This document shows, one piece after another, positions 1 through 5,223 of a stretch of DNA of 5,223 nt. Numbering within the stretch: the first letter of the stretch is position 1; the number at the start of each line of letters is the position of its first letter. The notes beneath the pieces were generated by a model, which saw only the letters and a program-made list of their open reading frames with translations, did no database searches and had not been told where the DNA came from. The translations under genes were made by a program, and so were the position numbers. The stretch lies in NCBI GenBank assembly GCA_900551495.1, contig URWG01000130.1, positions 1 to 5,223 of the forward strand. Reading direction: 5' to 3'. The DNA is from an uncultured Eubacteriales bacterium. GTDB taxonomy: Bacteria; Bacillota; Clostridia; Oscillospirales; Oscillospiraceae.

Positions 1-30
1 CGGTTTCCTCGTAATCGCAGAAATAACCGC

Positions 31-64
31 AAAAAATCCGGGGCAGGTTTCCCTGCCCCGGATT
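31..64 (-). terminator. Intrinsic terminator of hpf
   Basis: A perfect 13-bp inverted repeat (35-47 paired with 52-64, core CCGGGGCAGG/CCTGCCCCGG) encloses a 4-base loop. On the minus strand it is followed directly by a run of six T (complement of 31-36). It starts 14 bases after the hpf stop codon, so it should end the hpf transcript. The plus-strand side is followed by a T-rich but interrupted stretch (63-79), so weak termination of rightward transcripts is possible. Confidence 0.93.
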
Positions 65-77
65 ATTCTTTTCTGTT

Positions 78-617
78 TTATTCTACGTCTTCGATCAGAC
101 CGTAGCCGCCGTCGTTTCTCTTGTAGACCACCGCAAATGCGCCGCCGTTTTCCTCGTCCTTAAAGGCGAAGAAGTTATGCTCCAGCAGGTTCATCTGAAG
201 GATTGCCTCCTCGCGGGTCATGGGCTTCATTGGGAATTCCTTGAAGCGCACGATCTCGAAGCTGCCTTCCTCCTCCGTCTCGGGAGCAAAAGAGGTGACC
301 TCCGCCGTGCGAACAAACGCATCCTGCCGCAGGCGGCGGGCAAGACGGGTCTTGTTCTTGCGGATCTGACGCTCCATCGTTGCGACTGCCGCGTCGATCG
401 ACGCATACATATCGCTCGTGGACTCGCTGGCGCGGAAATAGGTATTCGCGGCGTGGATCGTAATTTCGACCTTATTACGATCCTTCTCTACAGAAAAGGC
501 GACAAGCGCTTCCGCATCGTCGCGGAAGAACCGCTCTAACTTCATTACCTTCTTTTCGGCATAGGCATGAACGCTGGCGGGCAGACTGACTTTCTTCTCG
601 GTAAACTGGAATTTCAT
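78..617 (-). CDS. hpf: Ribosome hibernation promoting factor, long form (HPF)
   Basis: A 179-residue protein that binds the decoding region of the 30S subunit and, in the long form, pairs two 70S ribosomes into inactive 100S dimers in stationary phase or stress. Residues 1 to about 97 form the HPF/YfiA ribosome-binding domain, rich in basic residues near 84-98 (RQIRKNKTRLARRLR). Residues 98-120 are an acidic linker. Residues 122-177 form the C-terminal dimerization domain with the family signature KPMTREEAILQMNLLEHNFF and a YGLIE ending. Length is usual for the long form. An in-frame TTG at 671 would add 18 residues, but the promoter -10 box lies inside that extension. The ATG at 617 has AAAGGAG (626-632) 8 bases upstream, so 617 is the start. 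The gene is monocistronic by appearance. The neighbouring secA seen in some Firmicutes is not visible here. Confidence 0.96.
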   Translation of the reverse strand: MKFQFTEKKVSLPASVHAYAEKKVMKLERFFRDDAEALVAFSVEKDRNKVEITIHAANTYFRASESTSDMYASIDAAVATMERQIRKNKTRLARRLRQDAFVRTAEVTSFAPETEEEGSFEIVRFKEFPMKPMTREEAILQMNLLEHNFFAFKDEENGGAFAVVYKRNDGGYGLIEDVE

Positions 618-659
618 GGTCGTCGCTCCTTTCGTGTTATAAAGGGTTTCCCCATCTGT

Positions 660-687
660 ATTATAACACAAATTTCGGAAAATTCAA
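660..687 (-). promoter_or_regulatory. Sigma-A type promoter of hpf
   Basis: On the minus strand a TTGAAT -35 box (682-687) is separated by 16 bases from a perfect TATAAT -10 box (660-665). The -10 box is preceded by TGT, giving an extended -10 (TGn). The -35 box overlaps the TGA stop codon of the DUF4364 gene (684-686), so the two genes are tightly packed but hpf can be transcribed separately. The predicted start near 653 gives a leader of about 35 bases. The boxes are seen directly; sigma-A use is inferred from consensus. Confidence 0.8.
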
Positions 688-1220
688 GTCTCTTCCTTCG
701 GCTTTGACAGGAGTTGGTCCATGATTGTCTTGTAAACCACCTCGGCACGCTCGGTAAAGGCACGCGCCAAACGGTACGCCTGCTTCTGCGTCGGCGCCAT
801 CAGCTCCATTTGCAGCAAAACACTGACCTCATCGTTCAGCGTCAGGCGGACGGAATAGTCCCCGTCGCCGCGCGGCGTGATCTCCGTCTTGACAAAGCTG
901 CTGCGGCGCACGGCATCGTTAAAGCGCTCGACCGCCGCCTTCGCCCGCTGCATCACGGGAAAAGCAATCGCGTCCTCCGTCACCGTGCAAGCCTCTCTGC
1001 CCTTTTCGGTGATGACGAAGCGCCCGCCGTCCACCTCCTCCAAATGTCCGCTTTCGACCATATCCGGCACCGCCTGTGCCAAGTCGAAATAGCTCAGGCA
1101 GTCGTCCTGAAACGCCAGCTCATAGATTTTTTGCAGATCGACCGGATACAGCACCCGCGCCATAATATATAAAATCAAGATCTTGACATCCAGCATGTCG
1201 TGTATAAAGCCTTTTTCCAT
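684..1220 (-). CDS. DUF4364 family protein, putative winged-helix
   Basis: A 178-residue protein that I recognise as DUF4364, an uncharacterised clostridial family whose N-terminal part resembles a winged helix. Residues 7-25 (HDMLDVKILILYIMARVLY) form the first helix. Residues 28-62 hold the helical core with YFDLAQAVPDMVESGHLEE, and residues 67-76 (RFVITEKGRE) look like the wing and following helix. This arrangement is like that of PadR/MarR-type DNA-binding domains. Residues 121-142 form beta strands and the rest is helical with no membrane segment. Two start codons lie close together: the ATG at 1226 directly abuts the GAGGAG site (1227-1232), whereas the ATG at 1220 has a 6-base gap and is preferred. 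It is divergent from dpaA and 66 bases upstream of the hpf start, with its own promoter. DNA binding and any target are inference. Confidence 0.85.
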   Translation of the reverse strand: MEKGFIHDMLDVKILILYIMARVLYPVDLQKIYELAFQDDCLSYFDLAQAVPDMVESGHLEEVDGGRFVITEKGREACTVTEDAIAFPVMQRAKAAVERFNDAVRRSSFVKTEITPRGDGDYSVRLTLNDEVSVLLQMELMAPTQKQAYRLARAFTERAEVVYKTIMDQLLSKPKEET

Positions 1221-1233
1221 CTTCATCTCCTCT

Positions 1234-1245
1234 TTTCCCGGGAAA
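1234..1245. repeat. Perfect 12-bp palindrome at DUF4364 transcription start
   Basis: TTTCCCGGGAAA is a perfect dyad lying just downstream of the minus-strand -10 box (1247-1252) and next to the GAGGAG ribosome binding site. The expected transcription start falls within it. Its position would suit an operator, possibly for autoregulation by the DUF4364 protein. It is too short for a stable RNA hairpin with a normal loop. The function is inference. Confidence 0.4.
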
Positions 1246-1246
1246 T

Positions 1247-1275
1247 ATTATACCGTACCTTTTCACGCTTGACAA
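1247..1275 (-). promoter_or_regulatory. Sigma-A type promoter of the DUF4364 gene
   Basis: On the minus strand a TTGTCA -35 box (1270-1275) and a perfect TATAAT -10 box (1247-1252) are separated by the optimal 17 bases. The expected start is near 1240, giving a short leader of about 20 bases that contains GAGGAG. The match is near consensus, which suggests strong vegetative expression unless it is repressed. Confidence 0.85.
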
Positions 1276-1285
1276 CCACCTTTTG

Positions 1286-1314
1286 CACCATTTCGGAAAA
1301 ATTTGAATACGCTG
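1286..1314 (+). promoter_or_regulatory. Candidate sigma-K promoter for dpaAB
   Basis: In Bacillus subtilis the dipicolinate synthase genes are transcribed in the mother cell by sigma-K, whose consensus is roughly mACm, 16 bases, CATAnnnTA. Here CACC (1286-1289), a 16-base gap and AATACGCTG (1306-1314) match the -35 fully and the -10 at four of six fixed positions. Against it, the predicted start near 1320 would leave only about 15 bases of leader and place the ribosome binding site at the very 5' end. No good sigma-A promoter faces dpaA in this gap. Low confidence. Confidence 0.25.
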
Positions 1315-1334
1315 GGTGGAAAGGGAGTGGCGCT

Positions 1335-2150
1335 ATGAAGGCTTGGATGATCGGCGGGGACGCCCGCAGCACATGGGCAGCCCGCGCACTGCAGGCGGCA
1401 GGCTGGGAGGTCGCGACGCTCGACGTCCCGCAATGTACGGATACCGCGCCGTCAGCGGAAACGGAGGCGGTGATTTTTCCGTTTCCCTCGTTCGACGGCG
1501 ACCGTATCCGCGGAGAACGCCGCCTGTCCGCTGCGGAGCTTGCCGAGCGTCTGCCGCCCGCAGCGCAGATTTTCGGCGGACGCTTCGGCGCTCTGCGGGA
1601 GCTTTTTTCCGCACGGGGGCACAAGGTTCACGACCTCTACGGCGCGGAACCGCTCACGACCGCCAACGCCGTCCCCACCGCCGAGGGTGCAATCGCCCTT
1701 GCCATGGACGCCGCCCCGATTACGCTCCACGGCGCGCGCTGCCTTGTGATCGGCTTCGGGCGCATCGGCAAGGCGCTGGCGCCGAGGCTCCACGCGCTCT
1801 CCGCCGCAGTCACCGTCAGCGTCCGCCGCCCCGCCGACGAGGGGCTTGTCGAGGCGCTGGGACTTACCTCCGAGCGGACGGGGCGGTATCTGCACGGGCT
1901 TTCACAATACGACTTTATTTTCAACACCGTCCCAAGCCCGATTCTTGACCGCGCACAGCTCGGGCAGCTCTCGGCGGACTGCACGCTCATCGACCTGTCC
2001 TCCCCTCCCTACGGCATCGCACCGGAGCTTTGTCGGGCGCTCGGCAGGAAGTGCATTTACGCGTCGGGTCTGCCCGGGAAATGTGCGCCGAAAACCGCCG
2101 GCATTCTTTATGCGCGGCAAATCATCACGGAAAGCGAGGAATCCGAATGA
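1335..2150 (+). CDS. dpaA: Dipicolinate synthase subunit A
   Basis: A 271-residue protein, equal to SpoVFA, that with DpaB oxidises the lysine-pathway intermediate dihydrodipicolinate (or its hydroxylated precursor) to dipicolinic acid. Dipicolinic acid accumulates with calcium in the spore core and gives heat resistance. Residues 1-100 form the DpaA N-terminal domain, starting with the typical GGDAR at 7-11. PTAEGA (114-119) is a family signature. The Rossmann nucleotide-binding loop GFGRIG is at 140-145, and GLPGKCAPKTAG (245-256) is the conserved C-terminal motif. The length is somewhat shorter than the roughly 300 residues I recall for B. subtilis. The reading frame is open from 1200, but the ATG at 1335 has AAAGGGAG (1320-1327) 7 bases upstream and starts the protein exactly where the family begins. 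The stop overlaps the dpaB start by 4 bases (ATGA), indicating translational coupling. Confidence 0.96.
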   Translation: MKAWMIGGDARSTWAARALQAAGWEVATLDVPQCTDTAPSAETEAVIFPFPSFDGDRIRGERRLSAAELAERLPPAAQIFGGRFGALRELFSARGHKVHDLYGAEPLTTANAVPTAEGAIALAMDAAPITLHGARCLVIGFGRIGKALAPRLHALSAAVTVSVRRPADEGLVEALGLTSERTGRYLHGLSQYDFIFNTVPSPILDRAQLGQLSADCTLIDLSSPPYGIAPELCRALGRKCIYASGLPGKCAPKTAGILYARQIITESEESE

Positions 2151-2713
2151 AACCCCAAATCGGCTATGCCCTCAGCGGCTCGTTCTGCACCTTTCGGAAA
2201 TCGCTGTCGGCGCTCGCGGCGCTGACAGAGGAATACGACGTACATCCGATCTTCTCCGACGCCGCCTATCGCACCGACACGCGCTTCGGCAAGGCGGCGG
2301 ACTTCATTGCACAGGTCGAAGCGCTCTGCGGGCGCGAAATCCTCCGCACGCTTCCCCAAGTCGAGCCGCTCGGTCCGAAGGCGCCGCTTGATCTTCTGAT
2401 CGTCGCGCCCTGCACCGGAACAACACTCGGCAAGCTGGCAAACGGGATCGCCGACACGCCCGTGACCTTCGCCTGCAAAGCCCATCTGCGCAATGCCCGC
2501 CCCATTCTCCTTGCCGTTTCCACGAACGACGGGCTTTCGGGCGCGGCGGCAAATCTCGGCACGCTGCTCAATCGGCGGCACTACTATTTCGTCCCCTTCG
2601 GGCAGGACAGCCCGCAGAGCAAGCCCTTCAGCCTCGTTGCAGACTTTGAAAAGCTCCCCGAAGCGGCACGGCTTGCGCTTGCGGGTCGGCAGATGCAGCC
2701 GATCCTGTTATAA
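2147..2713 (+). CDS. dpaB: Dipicolinate synthase subunit B
   Basis: A 188-residue flavoprotein-like subunit (SpoVFB) acting with DpaA in dipicolinic acid synthesis in the mother cell during sporulation. The N-terminus IGYALSGSFCTF (5-16) is the flavoprotein-type phosphate-binding loop. APCTGTTLGKLANGIADTPV (87-106) is the second family signature, and PILLAVSTNDGLSG (119-132) follows. There is no signal peptide or membrane segment. The start ATG overlaps the dpaA stop, with GAGGA (2136-2140) 6 bases upstream inside dpaA. The lysine-pathway genes that follow in B. subtilis (asd, dapG, dapA) are absent here; a glycosyltransferase follows instead. No clear terminator is visible after the stop codon. 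Confidence 0.95.
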   Translation: MKPQIGYALSGSFCTFRKSLSALAALTEEYDVHPIFSDAAYRTDTRFGKAADFIAQVEALCGREILRTLPQVEPLGPKAPLDLLIVAPCTGTTLGKLANGIADTPVTFACKAHLRNARPILLAVSTNDGLSGAAANLGTLLNRRHYYFVPFGQDSPQSKPFSLVADFEKLPEAARLALAGRQMQPILL

Positions 2714-2721
2714 TAATTCTC

Positions 2722-2750
2722 TTGCATCCGCTGCGGAATTTCGGTATAAT
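2722..2750 (+). promoter_or_regulatory. Sigma-A type promoter of the glycosyltransferase gene
   Basis: A TTGCAT -35 box (2722-2727) and a perfect TATAAT -10 box (2745-2750) are separated by 17 bases, beginning 8 bases after the dpaB stop. A second TATAAT at 2756-2761 belongs to an adjacent tandem repeat. This suggests that the glycosyltransferase is expressed independently of the sporulation genes before it. Confidence 0.75.
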
Positions 2751-2766
2751 GCTTATATAATGCTTA
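2745..2766 (+). repeat. Tandem 11-bp repeat carrying two TATAAT boxes
   Basis: Two perfect head-to-tail copies of TATAATGCTTA (2745-2755 and 2756-2766) place two -10-like hexamers one helical turn apart. Only the first has a well-placed -35 box. The second copy covers the expected transcription start of the first. It could be a simple duplication or a second binding site for polymerase or a regulator. Confidence 0.6.
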
Positions 2767-2796
2767 TGTATACAGACGATTCCGGAGGATACCGCC

Positions 2797-3777
2797 ATGC
2801 CGAAATTCAGTATCATCATTCCGATCTATAACGTGGAAGCCTATCTCCGCAAGTGCGTTGCTTCGATCCTCGCGCAGACCTGTCAGGACTTTGAGCTGCT
2901 GCTCATCGACGACGGCTCGCCCGACGGCAGCGGCAGGCTCTGCGACGAATTTGCCGCGCAGTCGCCGTTAGTCCGCGCCGTCCACCAGCCCAACGGCGGT
3001 GCGGGCGCCGCACGCAACCACGGCATTGCGCTGTCTTCGGGTGAGTATCTGCTGTTTGTGGACGGCGACGACTATCTTGAGCCGACGCTGCTTGCCGACC
3101 TCTCCGCCGCCATGGAGCAGACGGACGCCGACCTGTATCTTTTCGGCGCGGTCGTCGAGCGCGACGGGAAAAAGGTCGGCGAGCTGCACGAGCGCGTTCC
3201 CGTCGGCAAGCTTTGCAGCGCTGCGGACGAGCCGGAGCTGTTTTTCGGCATCATGGCGCCGTGGAACCGCGCCTATCGCCGCACGCTCTTCACGGAGAAC
3301 GACATTTCCTTTGCCACAAAGGTGTGGTACGAGGACATCCGCGTGGTCACGAAGCTCAACGCCGTCGCCAAGTCCGCGCTGCGGCTCGGGGGCGCGTATT
3401 ATCACTATCTCCAGCGCGACGGCAGCGCCATGAACAACAAAAACGCCGCCCGCAATGCCGAGATCATCGCCGCATTCGACGACATTCTTTCGTGGTATCG
3501 GGCGCACGGTCTGCTTGAGCGCTGCCGCAACGAGCTGACCTTTCTTGCCATTGAGCATCTTCTGATTGCCGCGACCGTTCGGGTCCTGCTGATCGACCGC
3601 CGCAGCCCGCTGATCGGGCAGTTCCGCGACTATATGGAGAAGAATTTCCCCGATTTCCGCACCAATCCGCACCTGCCCCTGCTCGACGGCAACCGCCGCC
3701 TGATCTATCGGCTGCTCCTCGGAAAGCACTACGGCACGGTCCGTCTGATCTTCCGCGTAAAGAACCGTCTGAAATAA
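2797..3777 (+). CDS. Family 2 glycosyltransferase (GT-A fold)
   Basis: A 326-residue enzyme expected to transfer a sugar from a nucleotide-sugar donor to a cell-surface glycan, lipid or protein acceptor in the cytoplasm. The opening FSIIIPIYNVEAYLRKCVAS (4-23), LLIDDGSPDGS (35-45) and GGAGAARNHG (67-76) are typical GT2 motifs. The metal-binding DxD-type motif is VDGDD (88-92). PWNRAYRR (155-162) and WYED (177-180) supply the acceptor-side region and the likely catalytic base (E179 or D180). Residues about 225-326 are an extra C-terminal part with a hydrophobic amphipathic stretch at 247-266 but no clear membrane helix, so peripheral membrane association is possible. The start has GGAGG (2784-2788) 8 bases upstream. 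No polysaccharide-pathway partners are in the window, so donor and acceptor cannot be named. Confidence 0.93.
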   Translation: MPKFSIIIPIYNVEAYLRKCVASILAQTCQDFELLLIDDGSPDGSGRLCDEFAAQSPLVRAVHQPNGGAGAARNHGIALSSGEYLLFVDGDDYLEPTLLADLSAAMEQTDADLYLFGAVVERDGKKVGELHERVPVGKLCSAADEPELFFGIMAPWNRAYRRTLFTENDISFATKVWYEDIRVVTKLNAVAKSALRLGGAYYHYLQRDGSAMNNKNAARNAEIIAAFDDILSWYRAHGLLERCRNELTFLAIEHLLIAATVRVLLIDRRSPLIGQFRDYMEKNFPDFRTNPHLPLLDGNRRLIYRLLLGKHYGTVRLIFRVKNRLK

Positions 3778-3854
3778 AAAGCGCAGGATATGCTTCTCTT
3801 CCCTTTTGTTAATTTTTGCCAATTACTGTCGCTTTATTCTATTTACATTGTCGA

Positions 3855-3884
3855 TTGACTTTGCGTTATTCCCTGTGATATAAT
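3855..3884 (+). promoter_or_regulatory. Sigma-A type promoter of the paralog pair
   Basis: A TTGACT -35 box (3855-3860) and a perfect TATAAT -10 box (3879-3884) are separated by 18 bases. TGA precedes the -10 box, giving an extended -10 element. It lies in the 154-base AT-rich gap after the glycosyltransferase gene and should drive both downstream genes, since only 17 bases with no promoter separate them. Confidence 0.82.
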
Positions 3885-3885
3885 A

Positions 3886-3908
3886 TTGGTGTAAGGTAAT
3901 CACGCCAA
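3886..3908 (+). promoter_or_regulatory. Dyad at the transcription start of the paralog pair
   Basis: TTGGTGT (3886-3892) can pair with ACGCCAA (3902-3908) over 7 base pairs including one G-T wobble, around a 9-base loop. It begins just after the -10 box, so it covers the expected transcription start near 3891. It may be an operator or a short 5' stem in the messenger. It is not followed by a T run and is not a terminator. Confidence 0.3.
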
Positions 3909-3931
3909 AGAATAACAAGGAGGATAACGCA

Positions 3932-4594
3932 ATGAAATGCAAACACCTAACACGATTGATTTCCTGTGCACTTCTGCTCTGCCTCCTCCTGTCGGGCTGT
4001 GCCGACGGCACCGTTGAGGAAACGGCGGCTCCGACCGGCAGCGCCGACGCGGTTTGGGCTTATCACGAGGTCAACTCCGCACTGGAAAAGCTCAACTACG
4101 ACTTGGACTATACGACGGTCTACTACGATTACCCCGGCGAGCTGTCCGGTGATCGGGCGGGAGAAGAATTCCGCAACCTCTCCGGCACACAGGTGCTTGA
4201 CGACGAGCAGACGGAGCTTGCCGTCGGCTGGCGCATACTCTCCGACGAAACGGAGCTTCGCGCCTTTGAGCAGACCGCAGCCGACGTGGAGGAAAGCGCC
4301 GTTGAACCCGCTTACCGACTGATCTCCATGACGCGCCGTACCGCAAGCGTGGAATATAACGAGGAGTTTTTCCGTGAAAACAACCTGCTTTTGGTCGATC
4401 TGTGCGCGGAGAGCCACGCCGTTGCGCGGTTTTATCCGGAAAATCTCGCAGTCAGCGGCGACACCGCAAGTCTCGACCTCCGTTGGGACAGCGACAGCTC
4501 ATGCGTCGGCAGCAGCGCGGGACAGTATTGCCTTATTCCCGTTCCGAAGGACTGCACCGCTGCAGATCTGAACCTCATCTACGACCCCGCTTAG
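3932..4594 (+). CDS. Predicted lipoprotein of unknown function, paralog 1
   Basis: A 220-residue protein I cannot assign to a named family. Residues 1-22 form a lipoprotein signal peptide: a basic start (MKCKHLTR), a hydrophobic core, and the lipobox LSGC (20-23). Cys23 should be lipidated and the rest displayed outside the membrane. Residues 24-40 are a short acidic, Ala/Thr-rich linker. The domain (about 49-216) contains FRNLSGT (80-86), FFRENNLLLVDLCAE (146-160), FYPENL (167-172), RWD (184-186) and AGQYCLIPVPKDCT (196-209), with cysteines at 158, 191, 200 and 208. The FF.EN.LLLV layout faintly recalls PrcB-type domains, which is only a guess. The ATG has AAGGAGGAT (3917-3925), a near-perfect ribosome binding site. 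The next gene encodes the same domain, 18 bases downstream. Confidence 0.9.
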   Translation: MKCKHLTRLISCALLLCLLLSGCADGTVEETAAPTGSADAVWAYHEVNSALEKLNYDLDYTTVYYDYPGELSGDRAGEEFRNLSGTQVLDDEQTELAVGWRILSDETELRAFEQTAADVEESAVEPAYRLISMTRRTASVEYNEEFFRENNLLLVDLCAESHAVARFYPENLAVSGDTASLDLRWDSDSSCVGSSAGQYCLIPVPKDCTAADLNLIYDPA

Positions 4595-4612
4595 AACGAA
4601 AGGAGCCGCGCC

Positions 4613-5215
4613 GTGAACAAGAAAGCAATCATCACCGCCGTCATCGTTACGCTGGTGCTGGTGGTCCCGATCGCGCTGATTTTTATAGCTGCAAACGGTG
4701 CACGTCCGCACACAGCGGACAAGAGTTTGAAGAAACTAAACCCGGAGTTGGACTATTCGGTATACTATTACAACATTCCGCTCGGAAGCGACGCAGAGCC
4801 GTTTCGAAATTTGAGCGGGACGGGGTGTGAGGAAGAGTCCGGGCTTTCCCGCTTTGCTTCCGGTTGGAATATTTTACAAAATACGGATGATCTGGCAGCG
4901 CTTGACGCAGCGATACAGACGGCATCGGCGAATAAGAATCATGCCAACGTCATCCAAGAAACCGATGGGACGACTGATGCGGTTTACGACGCGGACTTTT
5001 TCGCGGAGAATGCTCTTCTGCTGGTCGATCTCTGTGCAGAGAATTCCGTAACGATGTATTTCTATCCCCAAAATCTCAAGATTGATGGTAACACTGTATC
5101 CCTCAATGTCCGTTGGGACCGCGATAACGCAACGACCGCCGGTTGCGCAGGACAGTACTGCCTCATCACAATTCCCAAGGGCTGTACAAATGTTGATATT
5201 TCTCTCCGCAATTAG
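4613..5215 (+). CDS. Membrane-anchored protein of unknown function, paralog 2
   Basis: A 200-residue protein homologous to the preceding lipoprotein; I recognise no named family. Residues 1-4 (MNKK) are basic and residues 5-27 form one hydrophobic helix with no lipobox and no clear signal peptidase site, so it is probably a signal anchor with the domain outside. The domain (about 38-198) repeats its neighbour's landmarks: KLN..LDY (41-48), FRNLSGT (64-70), FFAENALLLVDLCAE (129-143), FYPQNL (150-155), RWDRD (167-171) and AGQYCLITIPKGCT (179-192). By eye about 35-40% of roughly 165 aligned residues are identical. The start is GTG, with AAAGGAG (4599-4605) 7 bases upstream, and the gene forms an operon with paralog 1. 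Its base composition is noticeably more AT-rich than its neighbours. The stop TAG lies 8 bases before the window end, and no terminator is visible. Confidence 0.88.
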   Translation: MNKKAIITAVIVTLVLVVPIALIFIAANGARPHTADKSLKKLNPELDYSVYYYNIPLGSDAEPFRNLSGTGCEEESGLSRFASGWNILQNTDDLAALDAAIQTASANKNHANVIQETDGTTDAVYDADFFAENALLLVDLCAENSVTMYFYPQNLKIDGNTVSLNVRWDRDNATTAGCAGQYCLITIPKGCTNVDISLRN

Positions 5216-5223
5216 GAAAACGG

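Noticed and set aside
618..671. In-frame N-terminal extension of HPF starting at a TTG at 671
   Set aside because: The extended -10 promoter box (660-665) lies inside it and the family N-terminus begins at the ATG at 617, which has a good ribosome binding site.
1269..1274. Perfect TTGACA on the plus strand as a sigma-A -35 box for dpaA
   Set aside because: No TATAAT-like hexamer lies 16-18 bases downstream (1292-1298 reads TTCGGAA). It is mostly the complement of the minus-strand TTGTCA box.
1200..1334. Open frame extending dpaA upstream by 45 residues
   Set aside because: It overlaps the divergent promoter and the start of the DUF4364 gene. The ribosome binding site and the DpaA family start both point to 1335.
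2728..2736. CCGCTGCGG inverted repeat after dpaB as a terminator
   Set aside because: The loop would be a single base and no T run follows. It lies in the spacer between the -35 and -10 boxes of the glycosyltransferase promoter.
3779..3795. Possible terminator hairpin after the glycosyltransferase (AAGC paired with GCTT)
   Set aside because: Only four base pairs with a 9-base loop and an interrupted T tail, which is too weak to call.
2968..3822. 284-residue antisense open frame opposite the glycosyltransferase
   Set aside because: It is explained as a by-product of GC-rich third positions in the real gene. Its translation shows no recognisable domain, and the plus-strand frame has clear GT2 motifs.

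Overview
This window looks like chromosome of an endospore-forming, fairly GC-rich Firmicute, most likely a clostridial lineage such as Oscillospiraceae or relatives. Three things point there. There is a dipicolinate synthase pair (dpaA-dpaB), which is specific to spore formers. There is a long-form ribosome hibernation factor next to a DUF4364 protein, a family I know from clostridia. The intergenic gaps carry consensus sigma-A promoters and strong GGAGG-type ribosome binding sites, while the coding DNA is GC-rich. The genus assignment is inference only.

Layout: bases 1-1275 carry two minus-strand genes. hpf (78-617) ends in a strong intrinsic terminator (31-64) and has its own promoter, which lies over the end of the upstream gene. 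The DUF4364 gene (684-1220) has a near-consensus promoter with a perfect 12-bp palindrome just downstream of it. From about 1286 onward everything is on the plus strand. dpaA (1335-2150) and dpaB (2147-2713) overlap by 4 bases and make the spore-core compound dipicolinic acid. A family 2 glycosyltransferase (2797-3777) follows with its own promoter. Last comes a two-gene unit (3932-4594 and 4613-5215) encoding two tandem paralogs of unknown function. The first is a lipoprotein and the second is anchored by an N-terminal membrane helix; both should expose the same domain outside the membrane.

The blocks look like separate transcription units rather than one pathway: stress or stationary-phase ribosome hibernation, a putative winged-helix protein, spore dipicolinate synthesis, a glycosyltransferase, and a surface-protein pair. 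The least explained part is the paralog pair at the right end, which shares a conserved cysteine pattern. No RNA genes, CRISPR arrays, insertion sequences or other mobile-element genes were seen, and no gap between genes exceeds about 155 bases.
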